Assembly (NCBI GenBank): GCA_023614405.1
Contig: CM042691.1
Span: 178,904,927 to 178,968,926 of the forward strand
DNA: 64,000 nt
Source of the DNA: Avena insularis
Lineage: Eukaryota; Streptophyta; Magnoliopsida; Poales; Poaceae
Direction of reading: 5' to 3'
Part shown: one piece after another, positions 25,884 through 37,510 of the stretch
Layout of the letters: every line of letters starts with the position of its first letter
Position numbering within the stretch: position 1 is the stretch's first letter
Translations under genes and position numbers: made by a program
The notes under the pieces: generated by a model
The model's input: only the letters and a program-made list of their open reading frames with translations
The model's database searches: none
Told to the model about the DNA's origin: nothing

Positions 25884-26542
25884 CTGCTTGGGTTGGGTTG
25901 GAATTAGAATAGACCAAAGAATTCTAGGGAAATAATTCTACTCACACACAAAAAATACACAAAACAATGTACAAGCAATCACAATCATGCATTCCACTCA
26001 AACAACAAGGTTCAAGCATATTCTAGGCAAAAAAATATTTTTGCTATACCACATAGGTTGGTATGATCAATAAACTGATTTAAACTAAACACTAGTATGG
26101 TGGTCCCACTATAGGGTATCACCTAAGATCATTCTATCCTTCTTAGTTGTTACATCAGGAGCAAGATCATGGTATCCTTGGAAGAAATTATTGCATCTTG
26201 GTCACAAGGTTCAGAGGTGATGTCTATAATTTTTCCTCATGAGTTGAGTTTCCTTAGTCTCCAAGTCTTGAGTACTATTCTTATCTCACTTGAAGTTCTT
26301 AGTGATGTCCAAGATGGTGTCCTTGGTGGATCTGAAGCTGAAGTCATTGGTGATGTTGAAGTCCTTGCTCATGTTGAAGTCTTTTTCCATCAAATTGGAA
26401 AAAGGAGAGATGTAGAATCAAAACAAAATGTTGAGGAAAGAGTTTACAAGAATGTTTGTAAATAAGTTCGAACAAATACAACTCCTATTTTTCTAAGGGG
26501 TTTTGTGCAATCCTAGGGTTACAATCCTATAGGCAACACTGT

Positions 26543-26554
26543 GCTCTGATACCA
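26543..26554 (-). other. Primer binding site (initiator Met tRNA type)
   Basis: On the - strand TGGTATCAGAGC begins two bases after the 5' LTR terminus. This is the common plant retrotransposon primer site complementary to initiator methionine tRNA. Confidence 0.88.
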
Positions 26555-26556
26555 TC

Positions 26557-29500
26557 TGTAGAGGCCTGAACCCAATAAGGAACAAGTACATGTGTTTACA
26601 GTGCTAGTCCCTGGATCGAATAGCTAGCACCCACAGTTTAAGATGTAATATCAAGAAACAAAGGTCATATTACAACTTATAACCAGGAATAAAATAATTC
26701 AATAAAACTTACATAGCTCATATGGCTATCTTATTACAAAGTAGCAGATATAATTATATAGCATGGAGTCCTTCATCTTCATATGCCACATGCAAATATG
26801 TTGGTTGTAGACTTGTAATCCCTACTCAACAAACTTCACTAACATCATATTGATAAGTTACAGCCACAAGGGTCCGTACATTTTAATTGTATTGGCAAGT
26901 GATATCATATTGATATGGAGAATCTAACATCTACATGAATATATGGCTAAGTGGAGTTTTGGCTGGCCTTTGCATAAACTAAGTTTTCCCTATCCTTTGA
27001 AAATATTTTTTCTCTTTTTCAAAACATTTCATCACACATGACACACTGGATACACACCAGGTGCTACCCTTGTTCACCCACAAGTTATAATTTAGAGAAA
27101 TTGGGATGAGGAGATTCTTGATCATTTCAATGTCTTTGATTCTCAAAATGTCCATTATCAGGGACACGTCTAAGTACTTAGGTTTTACCCTCTCGAGAGG
27201 TGGTGCACTTTCCCCACAAGACTCAACATGCATCAAGACGAGACTTTTCAGAAGCGATCCCTCAAACCACCATGGACACGTTCCATCCTATCATCACTAC
27301 CACCAACTGTCCATTTGGCTGAGTTCTTGCAATCTAGTTGTTCAAGGCATAGCCCATATGCCATGTTGTTGCACTAGAAGCTTCTCAATACTAAACATCT
27401 CAAATCTCTTTGTTCCTGGGTGGCCATCCACAAGTGAGATACACCAGGGTAAACCATAGAAATGGGCCCTGGGTAACCACTCAACACAAACCATACTTCC
27501 CATTCCACCCAGGTGTTTCGTTAACAAGTTGTTTTATTAGTCAAAAACACATAGGCATAACTTTTCCATAATATCATAACATGAATTCCCACCCTTGAAT
27601 TATAATAGCTAGGCTAAGCATACTAGCTTAACATGTCTCTTATCTTAGAAAGATTTCTACCAAGATATATTCTATAGGATCTACTATAGCATAGCATTAT
27701 ACAAAATAGTCCTACCATGCATACAAAATATATCACTAATGCAATATTGAAAAGATAGGACTTTTGATGACCAAAGTATCACTTACCTTTTTAGTACAAA
27801 ATCTAGGTACTCTCCTTGATCTTGCAATTGTCACACTCCTCAAGGTTCACTACATCACAATCAAGCAAAAGCACACACTCAAAACTACAACACTAAAATT
27901 AACAAAACAAAAACAAGAAAACAAAGAAATGCATGCAAGCATGCAAAGGTTGTTTTATTGAAAAAGTGGTTTCTAACAAGGTTCTAAGCATTTCAAAACA
28001 CCTACTTCTCTTTTTATAAAAGTGGAATTTCATTTGAAACCAAGTTAGTGAAATTAAGTCATTTAAATCATATTTGTTTTACTAGAAATGCTTTTATTCA
28101 AAGGAATATCTTCTAGTGCTAACAAAATATATTTTTAAATTCAAATGTTAGTGTTTATGGTCAGAGGGTTCAAAACAAACCCATTTGCAAAAGGTTTCAC
28201 TCAGAAATAATTTTTAGAACAATTTCTATACTCAAAATAGTCATAAACAAGTCTCTGCATAAAACTCTAATTTTTCAGAAGCAAATTACCAAAGTAAGTC
28301 CATAGGTGAAAAGATCTCATTTTTATGAATACATAGACACCTAATTTTTAAATTTTGGATTTACATAACAAAAGTTATTGATTTTACAAGTTCAAATATC
28401 TAATAGACAAATCTGGTTTTTAAATCAAACTCATAGACATGTGGCATGTTCCTATTGCTTGGTACCGTTTCGGTTGGATCGAGTGATGCGAGCCATTAGA
28501 TCTAAGTAAAATTGCACAGACCAGATCAAATGGTACCGCTTCGGTAAGTGGATCTATCTTAACCCTCAGATCTGCATCTAGCGAACCAGATTGCTCTAGC
28601 CAAGAACTGGCGGCGCTGCTCTCTGCGCACGGCGGCGGCGCGTCTGACGGCGATGTTCCGGTGAGGCCAGGGGGAAAGGGAGAGATGAGAGGATGTTACC
28701 ATGGTCACGGGGACGTGGCGATGCTCAACATGGTCGTGGGCAAGGCCGGGGAGCACGGGTGCGGCGGTGATTCCTCGTCGGAGTTGCGCGCTCCGTCGGG
28801 TGCTTGCAGATACCATTGTGGCCGAGCCAGCAGGTCACGAGCGAGTGTGTGGCGAGAATCAGAGGGAAGCACAGGACGATGGCGAACATGAAAGCAAGAA
28901 TTATAGGGCGAGGCACGCATGGGGCTCAGCGGATTTCGTCACCGAAGATGTGCGCACCGTCGGGAACTTGCAGTGGTCGTCGTTTGCGAGCCTACAGGGC
29001 ACGAGAAGGCAGGCTGGAGGCATCAGTGTGTGCGCGAGAGTATGGCTGGTAAACGAGTGTGAGCTAGAGACAAGGGGGAGGTCGAGGCTCACCGGAATCA
29101 ACACCGGAGTTTGTCGGGGTTTGTGGCGGTGCGAGCTAGAACCAGGGCAGCCCGGGGGCTCTCCGGGTGTGGGGATTGAGGGGAATCAGAGAGAAGGGAG
29201 AGGGGATTAATAGAGTGAGGTCAGAGGAGTGGATTACTCGCATAGTTAAGCAAATTTAAGCGGATTAAATCTGAGCAGAAACGATAGAGGGGATGAGTGG
29301 GTTGTGCGCGCGAGGTTGACAACGAGGTGACATGGAGGTGGGGTCGCTTTGTCAGTGAGGGGTGGGGGAGATGTGCGGTGTGAAAAGAATTTGCGGGGGA
29401 GAGAGGGGTGGCCTGGGTGGGATGGTTGGGCTGCGTTGCTGGGCTGGGCTAGGCAGCTGGCAGGTTCTATTTTTTCCTTCCTTTTTCTTTTTCTTCTTTC

Positions 29501-30416
29501 TGTTTTTATTCAAAACATTTGATTCAAACTTCAATTTGAATTCAAATATTCTCCCATCTTTTCAGTAGGTTTTATACCTATGATGAGTTGATTAAATAGT
29601 CCACTTTGGAATATTTCAAATATTTTTCTTATGATTTAATATTCATTTAAGTGAGGCATCATGGTATTTATTTAAATAAAATTTGAATATGGTTCATAAG
29701 CCCATATAATTTTATTTAAATAAACTTTTATCCCTTTAATTTATTTAAATTACTTTTATTCCCTTTACTTATGGATTTGGCCATGGTTTAAATTGTCTTG
29801 GCAATTATTCCTATTTATTTCTTTCTTTGCCTTGTAAAATTCATATCTTTTTATTTATAGCTCCAAAAATAGTGATTCCAATTTGTATAATTTTATTTAA
29901 TATTTACTTATCTTTTTAAATCCTTTTAGGATTACTTTGTTCACAATTTGGTATTGATTTTTGCTAGGATATTTATTAGTTTTGGAATATTTTCTTTTAT
30001 ATTATAGAAATCATAAGTTTTTATCCATGGCTCCAAATAGAGTGAAATCAATTCCATGGTTTTATAATATTTTTGGTTATCATTTCTGATCATTTAGAAA
30101 TGTTTTTTGCTAAATTTTTATATGGAACAAAGCCATAGTATTGGAGTGATCTTGAAGATGATTTCCTTCATTAGGGTTTAGGTTTTTTTTGGTTTAACTT
30201 TTCCAAGTGCTTAAATTCAAGATACATTCCATGCATGAATGCATTTGATCTGTTTGAAACTTTGTTTGTTGCTTTTTCATTCAAGTTTTGTTCAAGTAAG
30301 GTTTTGATGTTTCCATTTAGAGTCAAAAAGTTTCATTTCTCTCTAAATTTCAACAATTGCTTCTTTTGTTTGTTCATTTTTATATTTCAAAATTTGGAAA
30401 ATTTTGGGATGTGACG
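26557..30416 (-). repeat. 5' LTR of the non-autonomous zinc-knuckle element
   Basis: This LTR is 3860 bp and collinear with 20826-24688. The GC-rich block is at about 28440-29450. Confidence 0.88.
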
Positions 30417-30421
30417 TTCTA

Positions 30422-30744
30422 GCATGCGGTGGTTCATCTACTACCTTAGAAGTGATAGTAGTTTTCCCAAATAGGAAACCGAGTGGGTTATCCATAATGA
30501 AATGGTGACTGGAGCAGAACTAGACATAAAAACAACTTGAAGTAGGAACTAATTTTTTTGTGTTTTTGATAAGAAAAAGAAAACCAAACGAAAATAATTT
30601 TTTGGAGTTTTTGATAAAAAGAGGCAAACAAAACAAGGCAAAAGAAACTAAGCAAAACAAAAACAAAGTAAAGAGAAAGTTTGTGAAGGACTCCCCTTGT
30701 GAAGCCGTCCTTAGCCTCCCCGGCAACGGCACCAGAAAATTGCT
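30422..30744 (-). other. 5' leader and PBS of the Athila-like element
   Basis: PBS 30718-30734 reads TGGTGCCGTTGCCGGGG on the - strand, the tRNA-Asp-like form. The leader (30540-30700) matches 44900-45060 next to the third Athila-like LTR. No gag follows it. Confidence 0.75.
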
Positions 30745-33700
30745 TGATGCAGCACAGATCACTTTAGAGCTTCGTTGGGAAACCCCAAGAGGAAGGTATG
30801 ATGAGCACAGCAGCAAGTTTTCCCTTAGAATGAAACCAAGGATATCGAACCAGTAGGAGGAAGGAAATGACCCAAAGGTGTTGCTAGCAACTCGGAACCC
30901 TGCACAACACAAACTCAAGACTTTGCCCCAACGAACAGTGAGGTTGTCAATCTCACCGATTGGCTGAAAACAAAGGATTAACTATTTGGTGTGGAAGGTA
31001 ATGGTGGTTTGAAGAAAGTAAATAGGAACAGTGGAAGATGTATCAATGGTAAATATTGGACCGGGGTCCTTAGTTCACTAGAGGTGTTCTCCTTAAGATA
31101 AACAACATAACATGCTCGGTAAACAAATTACAGCGGGGCAATTGACAGGACAGAGGAAGGCATAACAATGCAATACTAGACACTCATGATCTTATGAGAT
31201 TTGATTGGGCAATACAATAGTTGTCCCTAGTCGAAGTTCATGTGAGGACACACGTGAATATTAGACTAGCACATCGATTGGTTGATGACTATGTTTCGCA
31301 AGTCATAGACATGGAGATGTCAAACCAATGATGTGGACACTGTTATGAACATTGGGTTGGACTGACCCAACTTGAGACTGGTAATTATACTTGTAGCTCT
31401 CTCGACACATCATGTACGTTTTGTCCTTAGACCTGAGATTGTTGCATGTACTTGAGATGTGGATCGACCTACTTTGGGGCTATCAGACGCTACTCCATAA
31501 CTGGGTAGTTATAAAGGTAGCTTTCGGGTTTGTCCTGAAGCATGCTGCAAGGCATGGTCAATCAAGATGGTATTTGCCCCTCTCTACTTGAGAGATATAT
31601 CTCTGGGCCCCTCAAGTGATCGGATCCAGAAATGCATGGCCGTGCTACATATGGTTAAGAGTTTACCTAGTAAAGGGATACCGAATCACAGTATCGAGAA
31701 AGGGAGGCCAGCTTGGAGCTAGACCAAATATCGTGAGGCAAAGGGAAAGACATGTACTAAACCTTGTGATGGTTCGTCCCATATGATCTTTGTATGCGTT
31801 TAGGAGTTGGCACGTCTTGCTAGAGGCCACTACCAACTATTGACACAATAAGTGTATTCGTGTCATGTCTATACGTATATGAACCTATAGGGTCACACAC
31901 TTAAGGGGCTAGAAACCTAATGAGGATTGGATCCGAATTAGACCAGGCTGATGCTACTAATGGGCTGCTAATGTAGATGCCCACTAGGGACGCCTATATA
32001 AGAGAGTGTGGGGTGTGTTGACCAGAGTTAGACCATTCCACTCAGCCGCCACTCCTCACGCCTATGTTGCACGCGCGGACCTAGTAGTCCAGCGTCTGAC
32101 GCTTCCACCCCGCACGTGTGGATACCTCGGAGGTGTTGCATCTGTAGCACTTGGACGAGCCGCGTAAGGGGGGCTGTTCATGGGATGAGGACGAGGAGGA
32201 GACGTAGAACATCTACACTGCCTCGACGCGCTTCATCAAGTTCCGCAACTGCGTGTCTAGTGGTAATCCCGTGATCTATGACAACAGTAATCCTGGTTTA
32301 CGCGGTAGAAAATTTTGATTTGCGCTAGTGTAGCCTACCCGTATCCCTTCACCGCCATCCAACTGAATCTATGAATAGTAATCCACCTTCAGGTTATCAT
32401 CCAAACCCCTCAGGGGGAGACCCCCCTTGATCGTAGCCCCTTTTGTATCTCGTTAAGGTAACTACGTGTTGCGATGTCACATGATCCGATAGAATGTGAT
32501 TCTATGCATAACTTGTTTTTGCAAGATGTATGTGATTAGTATGGCCCATATATGTATGTGATGCATGTATAAACTTTTATCATGACCTGCGTGTCATGAG
32601 TAGGGCAACATGGATGGAGCCATATGTGTTGTCAATTATTGTAATGGCTTGCGTGCCTACTTGTGATGATCCCAATGCTATGTAATTTTGATTACTAGCT
32701 ATTAGGAGTAATAGCTTGTATTAGTTCTTGGAGGACTCATCACTTGGAGGATGGCTCACATGGAACATGAAGATGGAGATCACCATGGTGGACAGGTTTT
32801 ATGGCGATAGAGATCACCATGAGAAAATGGGCCATACTGTGTCACAAATATGTGAATGCTATTCTTATGCGTTTTACTCTATGCATGCTTACATGATAGA
32901 AGTAGAACGATCCCTCACAAAGTTTAAGTTAAACCATGCCCTCCCAACCAAACCTTGCACCATCCTATGCCCTGTACATAGACCGCCATCCAACTGCATC
33001 TATGACTAGTAATCCACCTTTAGGTTATCATCCGAACCCCCTCCAGTATTAAGTTGCAAGCAATGGATAAACGCTTTAAGCAATGTGTGTAAGGTAAACA
33101 ATCCACTTGTTCCATGAACAAGGGATCGTTGTTTTCTCCCTAGTAGCAACAGCACATCTACAACCTTAGAGATTTTTGTCACTTCCCCAGATTAAATAGA
33201 GGCATGAACCCACTATCGAGCATAAATAATACCTCTTGGAGTCACTAGCATCTACTTGGCCAAGATAGCTACTAGAAATGGAGAGCATGCAAGATTTCAA
33301 ACAACACAGACATGATATAATCAATAAGATAGAATCATTAACAAATCTGACATAGTAATCTCAATATCCATCAGATCCCACAAACACAACATGCAAGATT
33401 ACAAATAGATGATCTTGATCATGAACGGAGCTCACAAGATCTAAACATGGTAGCACAAAGGAGGAGAAACAACCATCTAGCTACTACATGGACCCGTAGT
33501 CCAAGGTGGAACTACTCACACATCATACCAGATGTTGGCATGGTGATGAAGAAGGCCTCCGGGATGATCTCTCCCCTCCGGCAGGGTGCCGGGAAGAGCT
33601 TCAGATCCCCCCGATCTAGGGACGATGGTGGCGGCGGCTACATACTGTTTCGTGGCAGATTGATTGGGTCCTTAGGGTTTAGGTATCGGGGGATTCTTAT

Positions 33701-34066
33701 AGGTGAAGAGTGAGGCCAAGGGGGTGCCCGAGGCGGCTGCACCCCTAGGCGCAGGCCAAGCCTGGTTGCGCGGCCATGGGGTGTGGCCCCCTCGAGGCCC
33801 TCTTCCGTCTCGTCTTCTGGCTCTGTGTTCCCCACGGTAAAATATTGACTTTGGCTATTGTCCCGTCCAATTCCGAGAATATTGATTTTCTGAATTTTCT
33901 AGAACCAAAAACAAAAGAAAACAGGCAACTACCACTGTGGCATCTTGTTAATAGGTTAGTACCAGAAAACATATAAAAATACCTCAAAGTGTAGACAAAG
34001 CAAAGCAAAGTATATACTAAACAAGCATGGAACATCAAAAATTATAGATACGTTTACAATGTATCA
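30745..34066 (-). repeat. 5' LTR of the Athila-like element, with an internal insertion
   Basis: Positions 30745-31218 and 32976-34066 together match the 1577-bp LTR at 12350-13926. The remaining 1.76 kb in the middle is foreign. Confidence 0.85.
31219..32975. mobile_element. Composite insertion in the Athila-like LTR
   Basis: The first part (about 31219-32345) resembles a Copia LTR that has lost its 5' end, with a TATA-like 'ctatataaga' near 31992 and a typical LTR-end style 'gcgctagtgtagcctac'. Then 32346-32409 is a second copy of the LTR segment that occurs again at 32977-33044. Next is an unidentified stretch, 32410-32975, starting with a purine-rich 'cagggggagac'. Five LTR bases expected at the junction are missing. 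No clean target duplication was found. Confidence 0.6.
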
Positions 34067-34071
34067 TCCCC

Positions 34072-35220
34072 CAGCTGTTAAGTGAATCAAAAGTGTTAGA
34101 CGGACGAACATGTTCAAGTCGAAAGAACTAGAGTATATGTCAAAGCAACGTAAAGAAGTAAAAATTACCTTTGGTCACTTGTCGTCCTCCAACATGACAT
34201 AGGTGATGGCGAAGCCACGCTTGCGGTCCTTCACCTTGACGATGTCCTTGAGGTGGAGCTTGATGGAATCACTAGAAAAGTTATCCTCAGAAATCCGAAG
34301 GGTATATTTTTGTCCTTGGTGTACTGGCACATCAGCTTCTCGCAATGCTGCAGTGGTTGGATCCGCTTGATGAACCAGCACATGGCTAGGTCCAAGCCGG
34401 TCAGACCCGTCTCTACGAGCCATTCAATCTGCCTTATGGCACGGGAGGCCTCATCATCGGAGGTAAGGAGGGCTTGTGATCTCCATGTGGAGGCTTCAGC
34501 GGCGGCCCCGTTGACGAAATCCAGGTATGATGCTTCTCGGCCAGCCAGAGGGATATCTGGGCCATATAATTACGTCTGTTGCCAATTCTTGCAGGACTCA
34601 TGTCGTACAATGTCGAGGAACCGCCGACCAGGCCAGATCTTGAAGCTAATGGTCCCACAGTTCCTGAGATCCTCCTTTGTCACTCCGGCTTCCCTCCCGA
34701 TGGTGAAGAAATATATAAACAGATCTAACCTAGGCGTAATCCCTAGATATCCCTTGCACATAGCCACGTAGTTGGTAAGTGCGAGAATGCTATTGGGGGA
34801 GAGGTTCTATGGTTGAACCCAGAACTGTTGGAGGACTTGGATGCATAATTCAGACAAAGGCAGGGAAACACCATGTACCAGTTGGGCTTTGAGGTATACC
34901 TTTTCTCCGACTTGGGAATAAGGGACGAACTCGCCGGCCGACGCCGCCAAACCAGACCCTCCGTCGCTGGAAGTTATCCTTCGGTGATCTTTCTCCTTGA
35001 TGTCGCCATAGGAGATGTCCGAGACGCGCCACTCCCCTTTATGAGAGTTAGCCTCCTCTTCCAGCAGCTTGTGCGCCGCTGGAATATGGTCGCTGCCCGT
35101 GGATTCCACCACCACGGAATGTGGCACCACCACCCCCTCCGGCGGGACATGGACTGTGCTAGAGGGTCTGGCTGAAGCCTCGCTAGATGCAACCATGGAT
35201 GGGTTGCTGCTGCTCGCCAT
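34072..35220 (-). pseudogene. Antisense ORF of the outer Gypsy element, 5' part
   Basis: The - strand ATG at 35220 opens 'MASSSNPSMVASSEASAR'. The frame continues through 'GEKVYLKAQLVHGVSLPLS' and 'ELCIQVLQQFWVQP', a TAG at 34807, then 'NLSPNSILALTNYVAMCKGY' and 'PRLDLFIYFF', with a TAA near 34565 and a frameshift near 34320. This is the pattern of the grass 'putative gypsy type transposon' domain (PF04195-like), commonly predicted as a gene in cereal genomes. It ends in 'FAITYVMLEDDK' (about 34175) before an intron. The role of these antisense proteins is unknown. The copy cannot make a full product. Confidence 0.7.
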
Positions 35221-35806
35221 TGGAGAGGAAGAGGTGGATTCAAAGCAGAGGAAGAAATAGGGTTTTCTCTCTATGCTTGAGGAGGATTTGGGCTAGAGGA
35301 AGGAGATGACGCGGGAGCGAATGAGGGTGAAAAATAGTTGACCACCATAATTAAAATATATTGTCCCGACATCAAGATTCGTGCAAGATGATCCAACGGT
35401 TGACGCGTGGACAACGCGTGTGCGAGTGTACGCTGATATTTCCCCATGTTCCCACCACCGCTACTTGACTTTCAGATTTCTCGCCCGGAAAAATCACTAT
35501 CATTACGTTTCCAGCATGTGTGAGTTATGAGGCGTCGCTAGCCTATGGTCTACGTCATCTCACTGACAAATGCAAGCAAACAGTTCCATCTGAAGATTCT
35601 GGCATGGAAGGATCTTGCCCGGCTACGAGAGGAGTACGATGGAAGACTTGGTGATTCTCCCACTTGCATATTAAAGACGGAGAATATTGCAGGTTTCTTT
35701 GGAGGACTACAAGATATTGCTTGACAATTTGTCGATATCACCTGTACGGAACATTAAAACTGAAGAGGCAAGACGGCGCAAGATCTCGGAGTTCTCCGGG
35801 TGCTAC
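35221..35806 (+). other. 3' non-coding region and PPT of the outer Gypsy element
   Basis: There is no credible ORF. The tract 'gttctccgggtgctac' just before 35807 sits in the polypurine-tract position. Confidence 0.55.
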
Positions 35807-36343
35807 TGTTGGGGATGTGCTAAATGGGTGTCACCATGGCATGTCTCTAATCCAGATAACCCGGGTGGCCCATAGTTGGTAGCAACGCCTATGGCCTGCT
35901 GAGCGGCCTAGTTAGATGGATACAGAAGGGAGGCCAATGCTGGATAAAGGAAGGATACGATGGAGTCACCAACATACTCGGAGCCTTGGAGTGCAATACA
36001 CGAGGACTAGTTAGCACTAGTGTAGGACTCTGTAACCTATCCGGCTAGGAATATTTCCTGTAACCTTAGGATCCAACATATTTATAAGACGAACCTCTGG
36101 GAGCCTTTAGGGAACAACTCAACACATTGATTCACACACCTCACACATCAAACCAATCCCTGTAACTCGGCGTATTGCCCTTATAGTGATTTATAGTAGG
36201 ATTAGGGTTCCGCCATCGTCGTGGGACCTGAACCTGGTTAAGCAATGTTACCTCATACCCGCCAACTTGACGCCTTCCCCCACGTCTCTAAACACGCACT
36301 ATTAGGACCCCTCCATGGAGTACTCGTCGGCAATACCACGACA
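35807..36343 (+). repeat. 3' LTR of the outer Gypsy element
   Basis: It starts TGTTGGGGATGTGCTAAATG and ends ccacgaca. It is collinear with 239-774. Confidence 0.9.
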
Positions 36344-36790
36344 CCCTAAATCCCTAAACTCTAATCTCTAAACCCCTCAACCCATAATTAAACCCTAACC
36401 AAGAAGGTATCATGCAGTTATAGATTCAAATTTGAGATACTTTCATTAAATTACGGTAATGCCATGCTATTCCATGATTAAAAGCATAAAGCAGCTTGAA
36501 CATTATTGAAAATTCTCGAAACCATAAAACCATAAACACTAAACCCCTAAACCCTGACCAACAAGTATCATGCACTTGTAGATCAAATTTGAGATACTTA
36601 CATTAAATTGGGAAACGCCATTATATTTGACAAATATAAGCATAAAGCTTGAACATTATTGAAAATTACCTAAACCCTAATAAACAACCCTAAACCCCTA
36701 AATACTAAAACACTAAACCCTTCCCTAACCAAGTAGGGTATCATGCACTTGTAGATCAAAATTTGAGATACTTTCATTAAATTGAGAATG
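36344..36790. repeat. Degenerate telomere-like repeat modules, right of the outer element
   Basis: At least two more modules alternate degenerate CCCTAAA tracts with the AT-rich unit containing 'cacttgtagatcaaa', 'tactttcattaaatt' and 'ttgaacattattgaaaat'. It is the direct continuation of 1-238. Confidence 0.75.
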
Positions 36791-37186
36791 TTCTTTCAAT
36801 TTAGTTGGAAACTCACACTGACGGCATTGTTTACTACAAGAAGATGCACTCAGATACCTCCGAAAAGACATTTAATTCAATAGTAATCTACTACGCTTAC
36901 CTCTAGATCAAGTTTGACCTAATTTCGTTAAATCAACGAAAAGTTAGTGAAGTGTGTGAAGTTATTATCTAGGAAGCTTGAAAATCGAACTATAAGAAAT
37001 GGTGGTCCACTTTGTGTGATAATTGGGGCGGTTGCATTTTCTTCTAACCGTGGTAGGTCCCGTAGGAGCAAGGTGCTTGAGTTAACATTGTCGGTGAAGT
37101 ACAAGTTACATCAAGGACCTGATAAAATATGTAAATTATATCCAAGTCCATTCATTTAGCACAAGGTCCCTAAAACTAAGCAATGA
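36791..37186. other. Intergenic, nothing recognised
   Basis: This is AT-rich DNA with short ORFs only. The phrase 'actttgtgtgataattgg' (37010) recurs diverged near 37665, suggesting an old duplicated repeat. Confidence 0.4.
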
Positions 37187-37510
37187 AGTGTGTTTTCAGG
37201 TTTTCACATATATGTTCATTATGCTAAAGACTATCAATAGAATCTTCTAGATGCTAAGAATAGAAAAGAAGATCCAACGGTTAGGAATGTTTGGATTTGC
37301 CAGTCTTGATCCAACAATCCATGTTCAAAGTTATTCGTACACTACATCTTACCACTATATAGTGTAAGAGGTCACTATTGGATCAAGACTCGCGAATCCC
37401 TACATTGCCAGCCGCTAGATCTTCTTTTCATTATACTAGCATTTGCTAGATGATAATATTGATATAGTCTTTAGCACAATAAACGCTATGCAAAAACCTC
37501 AAAACACACT
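37187..37510. repeat. Foldback/MITE-like inverted repeat, 324 bp
   Basis: The left arm (37187-37325) starts agtgtgttttcaggtttt. The right arm (37380-37510) ends with its imperfect complement aaaaacctcaaaacacact. The arms also share 'gaagatccaacggtt'/'agccgctagatcttc' and 'cttgatccaa'/'ttggatcaag'. The loop is about 55 bp. I could not find a clear target duplication. It may be a hAT- or Mutator-type MITE or a small-RNA hairpin precursor. Confidence 0.65.

Larger units (their letters stand above)
20826..30416 (-). mobile_element. Full-length non-autonomous Gypsy-type element with 3.86-kb LTRs
   Basis: Two LTRs (20826-24688 and 26557-30416) flank a 1.87-kb internal region. A perfect duplication ttcta (20821-20825, 30417-30421) brackets it. 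On the - strand the LTR starts TGTCACATCCCAAAATTTTC and ends CTCTACA. The first base of one terminus has changed, TG to CG, at 30416. PBS 26543-26554 and a PPT-like tract at 24689-24725 are in place. Internal DNA encodes only one ORF, a 357-aa zinc-knuckle protein. There is no protease, RT or integrase, so mobilisation would need an autonomous partner. The two LTRs look only a few percent different by eye, so it is younger than its hosts. Confidence 0.9.
12350..34066 (-). mobile_element. Athila-like Gypsy element (Sabrina/WHAM type), non-autonomous and nested
   Basis: LTRs of one family lie at 12350-13926 and 30745-34066. The whole is flanked by a perfect 5-bp duplication tcccc (12345-12349 and 34067-34071). 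On the - strand the LTR reads TGATACG...TGCATCA. The PBS is at 30718-30734, and a purine-rich 'aagattggggatgct' precedes the 3' LTR at 13927. After removal of three insertions the internal region is only about 4 kb. It has the 5' leader and an env-position ORF but no gag or pol, so the copy is non-autonomous or deleted. The Sabrina/WHAM assignment is recognition only. Confidence 0.86.
239..36343 (+). mobile_element. Outer, old Ty3/Gypsy LTR retrotransposon carrying an antisense ORF, heavily nested
   Basis: Two direct LTRs of 536 and 537 bp bound the element. Both begin TGTT and end ACA, and the flanking 5-mers accta (234-238) and cccta (36344-36348) differ by one base, which fits a decayed target-site duplication. 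Inside on the + strand are a primer binding site, broken gag, protease and reverse transcriptase; RNase H and integrase are not seen. On the - strand, near the 3' LTR, lies a broken antisense ORF. That arrangement is known from grass Tat-type Gypsy elements. Two large insertions (4323-8991 and 12350-34066) account for most of the 36 kb. The LTRs differ visibly, by roughly 15% over the first 87 bases compared by eye, so this is the oldest insertion in the stack. Confidence 0.88.
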
